Part shown: piece after piece, positions 27,679-35,145 of the stretch
How positions within the stretch are numbered: the stretch's first letter is position 1
Layout of the letters: the number at the start of each line of letters is the position of its first letter
DNA from: Cyanobacteria bacterium UBA2566
Lineage (GTDB): Bacteria > Cyanobacteriota > Cyanobacteriia > Cyanobacteriales > Desertifilaceae
Assembly: GCA_002340255.1 (NCBI GenBank)
Contig: DDLS01000140.1
Location: forward strand, 13,060 to 77,059
Direction of reading: 5' to 3'
Length of the DNA: 64,000 nucleotides
The notes under the pieces: model-generated
Databases searched by the model: none
Told to the model about the DNA's origin: nothing
What the model saw: the letters and a program-made list of their open reading frames with translations, nothing else
Made by a program: the position numbers and the translations under genes

Positions 27679-27876
27679 TATAGAGGTGCCCTTAATTTAC
27701 AGCAATTAAACAAACACTCTAAAATCATCAAACTAGCTGAACAATATCACTCCACTAATATTAGAGGATTAGGTTCAGTTGCCAAAGGTAAAAACACCGA
27801 AAATAGTGACATTGATTTCCCGATCGATCCCAAACCAGAACAAGATTTATTTGATGTTATTCATTTACGAAGAGCA
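27679..27876 (+). pseudogene. Truncated MNT-type nucleotidyltransferase
   Basis: After a stop at 27676 the frame reads QLNKHSKIIKLAEQYHSTNI then RGLGSVAKGKNTENSDIDF and PEQDLFDVIHLRRALQQLL. The GSxAKGxxxxxSDID signature is that of the minimal nucleotidyltransferases that serve as MntA-type antitoxins. There is no start codon, and the C terminus runs into the antisense of the GNAT gene at 27877, so the gene is cut at both ends. No HEPN partner is seen next to it. Extra decay: DFP replaces the usual DLL after the catalytic DID. Confidence 0.72.
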
Positions 27877-28317
27877 TTACAACAACTGCTTACCCATAAA
27901 CAGACAATAGGGATCGGGCTGATAGTCACCAAAAGGTGGACAGTCCACATATCCTAATTTTCGATATAAAGAAATCGCTTCGGTTTGATAAATTCCGGTT
28001 TCTAACTTCGCCTCACGAATTCCCAAATTAATCAGATGGTTTTCCATTTCACCCATGAGCATCCGAGCTAACCCTTGACCTCTGAACTCTGGCTTGACAT
28101 AGAAGCGTTTCATCTCCCCATAATCATCAAAGATTTTGACGGCTCCAATTCCTACCAATTTGCCATCCACAAAAGCACCCATCATATGGACATTCTCTTG
28201 AGAGAGAACATCCACCGAATCTAAATAATTACTTTCATCAGGATAAAATCCCTGGAGATAGATATCCAGTTCTGCAATTAGCTCTTGTGCTTCAATAGCT
28301 TCAATAACTTTCAGCAT
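27877..28317 (-). CDS. GNAT-family N-acetyltransferase
   Basis: The 146-residue protein has the GNAT acetyl-CoA motif MKRFYVKPEFRGQGLARMLMGEMENHLINLG and the C-terminal ETGIYQTEAISLYRKLGYVDCPPFGDY. The GDYxPDPYCLFMGK ending is typical of the YsnE/PaiA-like branch. Substrate unknown. It lies ten bases downstream of the 171-residue protein gene on the same strand and abuts the truncated MNT remnant. Confidence 0.87.
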   Translation of the reverse strand: MLKVIEAIEAQELIAELDIYLQGFYPDESNYLDSVDVLSQENVHMMGAFVDGKLVGIGAVKIFDDYGEMKRFYVKPEFRGQGLARMLMGEMENHLINLGIREAKLETGIYQTEAISLYRKLGYVDCPPFGDYQPDPYCLFMGKQLL

Positions 28318-28326
28318 TCTCAGGTT

Positions 28327-28842
28327 TTAGGATGGATTGGGAGCCGTATAGCCTTGAAGACTTTCCGGTTCAAAGGTGTGAATGATGACAGTCGCTTGCT
28401 CAATCAGATTACTTGAGCCTTGTACCACAATTAAATACTTGCCTTCTTGTAAGCGGTTGCGATAGGGAAGAGCATCGCCACTACCGCTAATTAAACCGAC
28501 ACCACCACCAACAAATAAAGCTCCTAGCCCGCCAGAAGCAGCACCTAAAATCCCACCAACAACATGATTGCCGATTTCTCCAGCCCAGGCGAAGGTATTC
28601 AGCCCAGAAATGACGCTAAAGGTAGCCCCACCAAAAAATCCAAAGGGGACTAACCAAGTCGCCATCAGTCGGGCTTGTTTTTGGGCGGCTTGGTTGGGGT
28701 TAATCAGGCCAAACTCATCAGCACTTTTGTAACCTTTACCTAAGATGTTAACTTGGCTTGTGGGTAAGCCTCCTTTTTCTAAGGCACAGTAGACTCCTTC
28801 AGCTTGAATGCGATCGCGCAATACGGCAACTAGATAATTCAT
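28327..28842 (-). CDS. Conserved glycine-zipper membrane protein
   Basis: The 171-residue protein has a soluble N-terminal part (YLVAVLRDRIQAEGVYCALEKGGLP) resembling the general-stress-protein-17M-like domain. A hydrophobic Gly/Ala-rich double segment follows (WLVPFGFFGGATFSVISGLN; GGILGAASGGLGALFVGGGVGLISG), then a short soluble tail (GKYLIVVQGSSNLIEQATVIIH). This layout occurs in many cyanobacterial proteins of unknown function. It is likely co-transcribed with the GNAT gene ten bases on. Confidence 0.72.
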   Translation of the reverse strand: MNYLVAVLRDRIQAEGVYCALEKGGLPTSQVNILGKGYKSADEFGLINPNQAAQKQARLMATWLVPFGFFGGATFSVISGLNTFAWAGEIGNHVVGGILGAASGGLGALFVGGGVGLISGSGDALPYRNRLQEGKYLIVVQGSSNLIEQATVIIHTFEPESLQGYTAPNPS

Positions 28843-29151
28843 CAGCTCTGGTAATTTAACTCAACACTCTGATCGCGGTTCTTCCTATGATACCGGTTTA
28901 CGCCTAAGCTGATAAGAAGAGTCTCAATCGAGCGACAATAGTCACAATTCCCAATTGCGCGATCGCCTCCTACGACAGAGTGCTACATATCATACAGCGC
29001 AAAGCCCTCTCCGTCGAGGAATGAGGGAAGTCAACAACAGACTCAATCTAGTCAGTGAGCGATTCTGGCGATCTTTAAAAACCGCCATTTGATGTACTGC
29101 ATAGCAGAGAAGGCAAAAAAGCTCAAATGGGTTCTATCGATAGTTCAACCG
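28843..29151. other. Intergenic region with a possible IS200/IS605 end remnant
   Basis: This is a 309-base gap. At 29005-29027 CCCTC and GAGGG arms enclose an inner TCC/GGA stem and are followed by AAGTCAAC. This resembles the hairpin plus GTCAAC right end of IS200/IS605 elements, such as the one at the right edge of this window. No transposase gene is nearby, so it would be a solo end or decayed copy. Nothing else coding was seen. Confidence 0.35.
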
Positions 29152-30117
29152 TTATGAGCGAAATTGGCGTAACACTTCAAATGCTTTTTCCCTCATCGGT
29201 TGAGGTAACCGAGACAGTCCCAATCCAATCCAAGCTTTTTTCGGTGAACAAGATCTTCCTTTTTGAATCAACTCTCGACCTTCTGTAACTTGATTTTTTT
29301 CCACCAGACGCAACCCTAACAACAGTTGAGTTTCTTGCAACCGTTGTTGGCGAATCGTTTCTAACTTTCGATCTTCAAACTGGTAGCTCGATAAATAATT
29401 CAGTTTATCTCGTAAATACGGAATCGCTCGCTCGATCCCTTGCTGTTCTGGATGAAATCGATATTCCATTAATCTCTGGGGTAAATAGTACCCCTTTTTA
29501 CCCGCCAGAGCTATCCGAACAAACAAATCATTATCTTCACAATTTTGTAAATGAGGTCGCATAAAATCAACCTCTTTGAGTACCTGAGTCTGAAATAGGG
29601 TTGCACCAACCTGAAAACTTTGCTGAACAAAAACTGTTTCCAGTAAGTTATTGACCTGGCCTTCTAATAATTCAGTTCTACCCCAGCGACGAGAATTAAT
29701 TTCTGTTTGTTCTAGATTCCGTTGATTATCCAGATCGATAATCCAATGATCGGTTCCCACAAAATCGATTTCTGGATGGTCGATCAAGATTTTGCTAGTC
29801 GCTGCTAAAAAATCTTTCCCTAATCGGTCATCATCATCGAATTTAACAAAAAAATCACCCTTCGCTGCATAAAAACCTGACCGCATATTATTACTTTTCC
29901 CAATATTTTGATCGTGGCGAATATAGGAAATTCTATCATCCTGTTGCTGATATCCAGCCATGATCTGAGGGGTTTTATCCTGAGATCCATCATCACAAAC
30001 AATTAACTCCCAATCCATTTCAGTTTGTGCGAGTACACTCTCAATCGCATAGGTCAAAAGCTGAACTCTGTTAAATGTAGGAATACAAACACTAATTTTA
30101 GGGTGACTGGAGTTCAT
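29152..30117 (-). CDS. Glycosyltransferase family 2
   Basis: The 321-residue GT-A inverting glycosyltransferase has the nucleotide-sugar-binding SVCIPTFNRVQLLTYAIESV, ELIVCDDGSQDKTP, and the metal-binding FVKFDDDDRLGKDF. The acceptor-side region includes NCEDNDLFVRIAL, where an ED motif supplies the catalytic base. No membrane segment is seen, so it works at the cytoplasmic face in polysaccharide or glycan assembly. It is divergent from a GT4 gene. Confidence 0.9.
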   Translation of the reverse strand: MNSSHPKISVCIPTFNRVQLLTYAIESVLAQTEMDWELIVCDDGSQDKTPQIMAGYQQQDDRISYIRHDQNIGKSNNMRSGFYAAKGDFFVKFDDDDRLGKDFLAATSKILIDHPEIDFVGTDHWIIDLDNQRNLEQTEINSRRWGRTELLEGQVNNLLETVFVQQSFQVGATLFQTQVLKEVDFMRPHLQNCEDNDLFVRIALAGKKGYYLPQRLMEYRFHPEQQGIERAIPYLRDKLNYLSSYQFEDRKLETIRQQRLQETQLLLGLRLVEKNQVTEGRELIQKGRSCSPKKAWIGLGLSRLPQPMREKAFEVLRQFRS

Positions 30118-30281
30118 AAAAATAGGGTGAAATAAAAACTATAGTCAATGGGCTAAGGCTATACCCAGAAGTATTGATCTCGGCAAATGATAAAATCACC
30201 TTTGGGAATCTGCGCGATCTATGCAATCAGAGATAAGATAGCAAAGATATCTTATCTCTGATTCAATGTCTCTCAATTTTT

Positions 30282-31502
30282 ATGAAAATTTTAATCCTCT
30301 CAGTAACCTTTCCCTATCCTCCAACACGGGGGGGAACTCAGGTGAGAACTTTTAATTTACTCAAATATTTGAGCTACAACCATTCTATCACCCTAGTGAC
30401 TCAACGTGCCAGTGATGTCAGTGATGCAGAAATTGAAGCCTTGCGCGAGTGTGTGAAGGAGTTAGCGGTCTTTCCTCGTCCCTCAGAACCACCTCCTGGA
30501 AAGTTCTCTAAACTCAAACGCTTGCAGGACTTCTTTCAACAGGGAACTCCCCCTAATGTGAGAGCTGTCTTTTCAGAAGCTATGCAGCAATGGGTCGATC
30601 GAGCGGTAGCTGAGGGAGACTTTGATGCGATCGCCTGCGAACATAGTGTTAATGAAATCTACATCCGTCCGGAATGGAAATCGACCTGCGGTACGGTGGT
30701 CAATATCCATAGCTCGGTCTATGGTAGTTGCAAAAATCAGTTGGAGACTAAAACTTCGGAAAATCAACTGCGAGATAAAATTAATTTGCCTCTACTTCGA
30801 CAGTATGAAAAACGCTACACGAGCAAGTTTAGGCATCTTGTAGTCACCACAGTTGAGGATAAACGAACGCTGCTGGAGATTAATCCTGAAAGTACAATTA
30901 GCGTGATTGCAAATGGTGTAGACCTAACTCTGTTTCCTAAGCGTACTGAAGATCCGGGGGGATATCAATTGGTATTTATTGGAGCGATGGATAATATTGC
31001 TAATATTGATGCGGCTCGTTTTTTGAGCTTAGAGGTATTTCCTCAAGTGCAAAATCGCTATCCGGATGCATCCCTAATGTTGGTTGGCGCTAGGCCGGTT
31101 CCAGAGGTGAGTTCTTTAGAAGAGCGGCCGGGAATTACGGTGACGGGGCGAGTACCTTCGATGGTAGACTATTTGCATCGCTCGACGGTTTGTGTGATTC
31201 CGATGCGTACTGGGTTTGGGATTAAGAATAAGACCCTGGAAGCGATGGCGGCTGGTATTCCGGTGGTCGCGAGCGATCGCGGTTTGGAGGGCTTGGCTGT
31301 TGATGGGCCGGAGATTCCCCAGCGGGCCCTACGAGCCAATACCTTAGAAGATTATGTGGTGAATATTAGTCGTTTGTTTGAAAATCCTGCTTTAAGAAAA
31401 AAACTATCCCGTAATGGCCGAGATTTGATTGAACAGGAGTACACTTGGGAACAGGCAGGTATGCGCTATGAACAAGCGTTGATTGCTTCTACCCAAGGTT
31501 AA
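30282..31502 (+). CDS. Glycosyltransferase family 4/sugar transferase
   Basis: The 406-residue GT-B protein has the N-terminal LSVTFPYPPTRGGTQVRTFN, the inter-domain GVDLTLFPK, then VGARPVPEVSSL, VIPMRTGFGIKNKTLEAMAAGIPVVAS and the C-terminal EQEYTWEQAGMRYEQ. The opening with PPTRGGxxRTF is typical of the PEP-CTERM/Eps-associated sugar transferases. It probably adds a sugar in exopolysaccharide or glycan synthesis. It is followed by a membrane-anchored unknown protein and the hpnA-like epimerase gene on the same strand. Confidence 0.9.
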   Translation: MKILILSVTFPYPPTRGGTQVRTFNLLKYLSYNHSITLVTQRASDVSDAEIEALRECVKELAVFPRPSEPPPGKFSKLKRLQDFFQQGTPPNVRAVFSEAMQQWVDRAVAEGDFDAIACEHSVNEIYIRPEWKSTCGTVVNIHSSVYGSCKNQLETKTSENQLRDKINLPLLRQYEKRYTSKFRHLVVTTVEDKRTLLEINPESTISVIANGVDLTLFPKRTEDPGGYQLVFIGAMDNIANIDAARFLSLEVFPQVQNRYPDASLMLVGARPVPEVSSLEERPGITVTGRVPSMVDYLHRSTVCVIPMRTGFGIKNKTLEAMAAGIPVVASDRGLEGLAVDGPEIPQRALRANTLEDYVVNISRLFENPALRKKLSRNGRDLIEQEYTWEQAGMRYEQALIASTQG

Positions 31503-31544
31503 TCTAAATCATTAGAGGGTCTGATTTATTCCCACTGAAAAGCT

Positions 31545-33002
31545 ATGAATGAGGATACAGGAAGCGTATTTTCTGAAACTAACCCTAGACGGCCTTCTTC
31601 CCTACAGGCCCTTTTTGGCCTGATCGTTTTGACCTTGGGATTCTCTAGTGTAATGGCTGGAGTTTGGGTGGCCTTAAAATTGATGGTTAATCCAGATGCT
31701 CTGATTTGGGTCAATCAATATTTACCAAAAACTACTCAGTTAGGAGAAACGAATCGTCGGTCTCTACAAACCTTAGATGAAATTGAAGAAAAACTGATTC
31801 AATCGGGTTATACTCCTGGCTATCCCTTGCAGATGAAGGTGGGCCCCTATGAGGATATGATGCTACCGATTTTTGCCCATCGCCAAGGGTGTCAACCGGA
31901 TGCCCCAGGATCGCCGCCTTGTCGGTATATCGATCAGTTAAGGGTTTATCGCCGGATTAGCGATCCGGAGCCGTTTGAGCGGGAGAAACCGATGTATCAG
32001 TTTATTAATCAACTGGAGATCGAATCGCTAACTGAGGGCTTTGTCCTCAAGCCTTTGAACTTAACAATGGAAACGTCCAATGAATTCCTACCACTAACGG
32101 GTTTAAAGTGGAGTAATAGCGCTTTGGTTAATGGTGAGTCGGCCCAGTGGGTGCATCTAACGGGCACTATTACTCGGGAAGGAAAAGAGATTCTCTATGG
32201 TCAGACGATTTATTACAATCCCAAAACCACTTATGTTGCTTCGTTTGCCAGTTGGACAAGTCCTGCCCATGAGTTGCCAGTATGGTCGAAGCATCCGAAG
32301 TGGCCAAAACAGCCGTTTTTGACGGTGAATCAAACGGTGGGTTTGGAACCGCAGTTTAAGATGTATCAACTGCAACCGAGGACATTTTTACCTGCACCCG
32401 TGGAATTGCAACCGGTTTCTCTGGATCGGATGTTGTTGAAAGGTTCTGAGTATACAGAGGCGATGCAGTTGGCTAAAAGTGGCTTATGGACTCCGGCAAA
32501 GCAACGGTTGCATGGCTTATGGAATTTACCGGGATGGTCAGTGGATATTCAAGGTCAATGGGAGTTGATTAACCGTCATACCCAATTGAGTGCCCACAAT
32601 GCTCGGCAATCTTGGGCTTCTCCGAGTCAACAGATCTTGACTCGAATGATCGATGGGCGCTGGGATGAGGCGTTGCAGATTTATGAGGCTTCCGAGAACC
32701 GGGAAGAAATGAATCGCTTGTTGGCGACGGATACGGGGGTATTATGGAATCGGATTAAGGGGGCGATCGCGGTTGAACCCAATCACAAGGGGGTCCTGAC
32801 TTGGGGGGCCTTGCTGCGGGCAGCTCAGGATGGACCGGAAGGGGCGATCGCTTGGCTCAAACAACAAGGAGTTGAGGAGGATTGGGAGATTTTTGATGAA
32901 AGCATTTGTGACGGGGGGAACGGGTTTTGTGGGGGCGAATTTGGTGCGATCGCTCCTGGACAAGAATTATCACGTTCGGGCCCTAGTGCGTCCCCAAAGT
33001 AG
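31545..33002 (+). CDS. Conserved membrane-anchored protein, function unknown
   Basis: The 485-residue protein has a short N-terminal cytoplasmic tail, one membrane helix (ALFGLIVLTLGFSSVMAGVWV) and a long outside domain. That domain includes a Cys pair (HRQGCQPDAPGSPPCRYID) and a C-terminal helical repeat-like part (MIDGRWDEALQIYEASENRE). It looks like a cyanobacterial conserved family without known role. The last ~35 residues are encoded in DNA that also carries the start of hpnA in another frame (107-base overlap), so this tail is probably not conserved. Confidence 0.7.
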   Translation: MNEDTGSVFSETNPRRPSSLQALFGLIVLTLGFSSVMAGVWVALKLMVNPDALIWVNQYLPKTTQLGETNRRSLQTLDEIEEKLIQSGYTPGYPLQMKVGPYEDMMLPIFAHRQGCQPDAPGSPPCRYIDQLRVYRRISDPEPFEREKPMYQFINQLEIESLTEGFVLKPLNLTMETSNEFLPLTGLKWSNSALVNGESAQWVHLTGTITREGKEILYGQTIYYNPKTTYVASFASWTSPAHELPVWSKHPKWPKQPFLTVNQTVGLEPQFKMYQLQPRTFLPAPVELQPVSLDRMLLKGSEYTEAMQLAKSGLWTPAKQRLHGLWNLPGWSVDIQGQWELINRHTQLSAHNARQSWASPSQQILTRMIDGRWDEALQIYEASENREEMNRLLATDTGVLWNRIKGAIAVEPNHKGVLTWGALLRAAQDGPEGAIAWLKQQGVEEDWEIFDESICDGGNGFCGGEFGAIAPGQELSRSGPSASPK

Positions 33003-33861
33003 TTGGGATAATCTGGATGGACTCAATATTGAAAGGGTGGTAGGCGATTTTCATGCCCCCAATTTAAGTCAGCAAATGGCTGGATGTCAGGTCTTGTTTC
33101 ATTGTGGAGCGCATTATTCCCTATGGCAAAGGGATGCTAAAGCACTCTATTACGATAATGTGGTGGGGACGCAAAAGATACTGGCGGCCGCTCGTGAGGT
33201 AGGAATTGAGCGCACGGTTTATACCAGTTCTGTGGCTGCTATTGGCGTGGGAAATGGGCAAAAACCTGTAGACGAAACCCACCAAAGTCCCTTGAATGAA
33301 CTGATTGGAGAGTATAAAAAATCTAAATATCTGGCGGAACAGGAAGCCCACAAAGCCGTTAAACTGGGGCAAGATATTGTGATTGTTAATCCCAGTACGC
33401 CTATCGGCCCCTGGGATCGAAAACCAACCCCCACTGGGGATATTATGGTCCGTTTTCTGCGTGGGAAAATGCCGGCTTATGTGGATACGGGATTGAATTT
33501 TATCGATGTGCGAGATGTGGCTGAGGGTCATATTCTGGCACTCGACAAAGGGAAAAGGGGCGATCGCTATATCCTCGGAAATCAAAACCTGACGCTCAAA
33601 ACATTCCTCGAATATCTGGCAGAAATTACCGGAATCCCTGCACCCACGCAAACCGTCCCCCTATGGCTTCCTCTGACAGTTGCTTGGATAGATGAAATCC
33701 TGCTCGCACCTCTCGGTAAATCGCCCTCGGTTCCCCTGGATGGAGTGCGGATGTCCCAACATTCCATGTACTATGATGCGTCTAAAGCTGTCCGGGAATT
33801 AGGTTTACCCCAATCCAATATTAAGGGTGCAATTAAGGAGGCGGTAGAATGGTTTCAATAA
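32896..33861 (+). CDS. hpnA: NAD-dependent epimerase/dehydratase (HpnA-like)
   Basis: The 321-residue extended short-chain dehydrogenase has an N-terminal NAD-binding MKAFVTGGTGFVGANLV, the Ser in YTSSVAAIG and the YKKSK (Tyr-x3-Lys) catalytic pair, then VNPSTPIGPWDRKPTPTG and FIDVRDVAEGHI. This is the pattern of hopanoid-associated sugar epimerases. An upstream in-frame ATG (32830) would add 22 residues, but the MKAF start fits the family. The start lies 107 bases inside the preceding gene. Confidence 0.85.
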   Translation: MKAFVTGGTGFVGANLVRSLLDKNYHVRALVRPQSSWDNLDGLNIERVVGDFHAPNLSQQMAGCQVLFHCGAHYSLWQRDAKALYYDNVVGTQKILAAAREVGIERTVYTSSVAAIGVGNGQKPVDETHQSPLNELIGEYKKSKYLAEQEAHKAVKLGQDIVIVNPSTPIGPWDRKPTPTGDIMVRFLRGKMPAYVDTGLNFIDVRDVAEGHILALDKGKRGDRYILGNQNLTLKTFLEYLAEITGIPAPTQTVPLWLPLTVAWIDEILLAPLGKSPSVPLDGVRMSQHSMYYDASKAVRELGLPQSNIKGAIKEAVEWFQ

Positions 33862-33931
33862 TTAACAATTAACAATTAAAAATGAAACAGCCCTACCTTA
33901 GATCAAGTCCAGCTAATCAGTTATAAATAAG

Positions 33932-33969
33932 TCATTGCGAAGGTCACGAAGCGGAGTGAAGCAATCTAG
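33932..33969. repeat. Extragenic imperfect palindrome with ATTGC/GCAAT ends
   Basis: CATTGCGAAGGTCACGAAG runs into CGGAGTGAAGCAATCT, so ATTGC and GCAAT arms face each other across a Ser/Lys-codon-like AAGGTCACGAAGCGGAGTGA core. This sequence type is a widespread bacterial extragenic repeat. A matching half (TTCGCAATGAC) is seen at 35107-35117, near the broken DUF29 gene. Confidence 0.5.
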
Positions 33970-33989
33970 ATCATCTCGGAGGGATCATC

Positions 33990-34565
33990 ATGGTTACAAC
34001 AGTAGAAAAACGCAAAGTTATTAGCTTAGAAGAGTTTTTGGCACAGCCAGAAACCAAGCCTGCCAGTGAATATTTCAATGGGGAAGTGAGTCAAAAAATG
34101 ATGCCACAAGGAAAACATAGTATTTTACAGGTTGAACTTGCCTCTGCAATTAATCAACAGGCGAAACCTAATAAGTTAGCTTATGCTTTGACAGAGTTGA
34201 GATGTACATTTGCTGGGCGTTCTATTGTGCCGGATATCGCCGTGATTCGTTGGGAAAATTTGCCCAGAGATGAGGAGGGAGAAATGGCCAATCATTTCGA
34301 TCGCCATCCGGATTGGATCGTTGAGATTTTGTCACCGGATCAACCGATGGCATTAGTGATGGAAAAAATTCTGTTTTGTCTCCAAAATAGCACAGAATTG
34401 GGTTGGCTCATTGATCCTAAAACCCAATCGATTACTGTATTTCAATCGGGTTTGCCCAAAATTTATCGAGTCGCTCATGGGGATACAGAACCGTTACCAA
34501 TGTTGACGGGTTTAGAAGAATGGACGTTATCCGTAAACGATATTTTCGGGTGGTTAAAAGTTTAG
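33990..34565 (+). CDS. Uma2 family putative endonuclease
   Basis: This 191-residue protein belongs to the DUF820/Uma2 PD-(D/E)XK-fold family expanded in cyanobacteria. Features are VISLEEFLAQPETKPASEYFNGE, the acidic PDIAVIRW, the DWIVEILSPDQ strand with Glu, and LGWLIDPKTQSITVF. The nuclease assignment rests on fold similarity; no biological role is established for most members. A ribosome site (TCGGAGGG) precedes the ATG. A second intact copy is at 45219 and a remnant at 40107. Confidence 0.85.
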   Translation: MVTTVEKRKVISLEEFLAQPETKPASEYFNGEVSQKMMPQGKHSILQVELASAINQQAKPNKLAYALTELRCTFAGRSIVPDIAVIRWENLPRDEEGEMANHFDRHPDWIVEILSPDQPMALVMEKILFCLQNSTELGWLIDPKTQSITVFQSGLPKIYRVAHGDTEPLPMLTGLEEWTLSVNDIFGWLKV

Positions 34566-34571
34566 AGTTAT

Positions 34572-35075
34572 TTAATCGGCGCTTGGAGATTGACGGAGAT
34601 CGTTGTCATCCGGCCAAAACTTATCATCTAACACTTGTTCAATCGCATAAGGACAGTCCACGGGAAAAATACTCAAAGGCAATTGTGTCTCGTCACTCGC
34701 TTCCTGTCGTGCCCGTGAATAAGCCGTTTGCAGTACTTCTGGGAGATACAGCGCTTTGCGCTGCTATGAGGGACAGTATTGAATCCTTAAAGCCATATAC
34801 CACAACCCTATTCCCTAGCGCAAAGCGCTATAATTTTTCAAGCTGGGCGAATCTTCCAAAGCGTAGAGAATGCGGGTGCGATTTTGGGTGATGCTTTCTG
34901 CCCAACTGCCTGTGCGAAATTGGGACTGAAACTCCCATTTTAAAAGATGTATGAGTACAACCGTCAAATTGCTCTTGACGCTACGACGTTCGCTTTTTCC
35001 CATATCCTCAATTTCTGCAAGCAAATGCTCCCAGTCCACAGGGTTGTAATCGCGATCGCGCAGCAGTAGGAGTGA
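34572..35075 (-). pseudogene. DUF29 family gene interrupted by a small palindromic element
   Basis: The minus strand encodes LLLLRDRDYNPVDWEHLLAE then IEDMGKSERRSVKSNLTV, VLIHLLKWEFQ, ALEDSPSLKNY and a stop, all typical DUF29. Past an 85-base insert the frame resumes as PEVLQTAYSRARQEASDETQ, SIFPVDCPYAIEQVLDDKFW and ends near PSAD at 34572. So the gene is split by the element at 34748-34832, and its N-terminal ~20 residues are replaced by a repeat (35066-35093). DUF29 function is unknown. Confidence 0.8.
34748..34832. mobile_element. MITE-like palindromic insertion in the DUF29 gene
   Basis: The inverted terminal repeats AGCGCTTTGCGCT (34750-34762) and AGCGCAAAGCGCT (34817-34829), each itself nearly palindromic, bound about 55 bases with no coding capacity. 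GGGA/TCCC just inside extends the pairing. It sits exactly between two blocks of the DUF29 reading frame, so it is an insertion. Related AAGCGCTATA ends occur at 45174 and 48716. Confidence 0.65.
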
Positions 35076-35093
35076 AAAATTTTTCGCCCCTAC
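35066..35093. repeat. GTAG...CTAC palindromic repeat, copy 1
   Basis: GTAGGAGTGAAAAA pairs imperfectly with TTTTTCGCCCCTAC and forms a 28-base palindrome. A related copy is at 42536-42564, and the xfp hairpin at 8001 has a similar core. It replaces the start of the broken DUF29 gene here. Confidence 0.6.
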
Positions 35094-35145
35094 AGATGTA
35101 TGTCAATTCGCAATGACTTTTATAATGAATTAGCCAAATATGATA

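Noticed and set aside
34520..34891. A 123-codon plus-strand frame overlapping the end of the Uma2 gene
   Set aside because: It is the antisense of the broken DUF29 gene plus the palindromic insertion; the minus strand explains every part.
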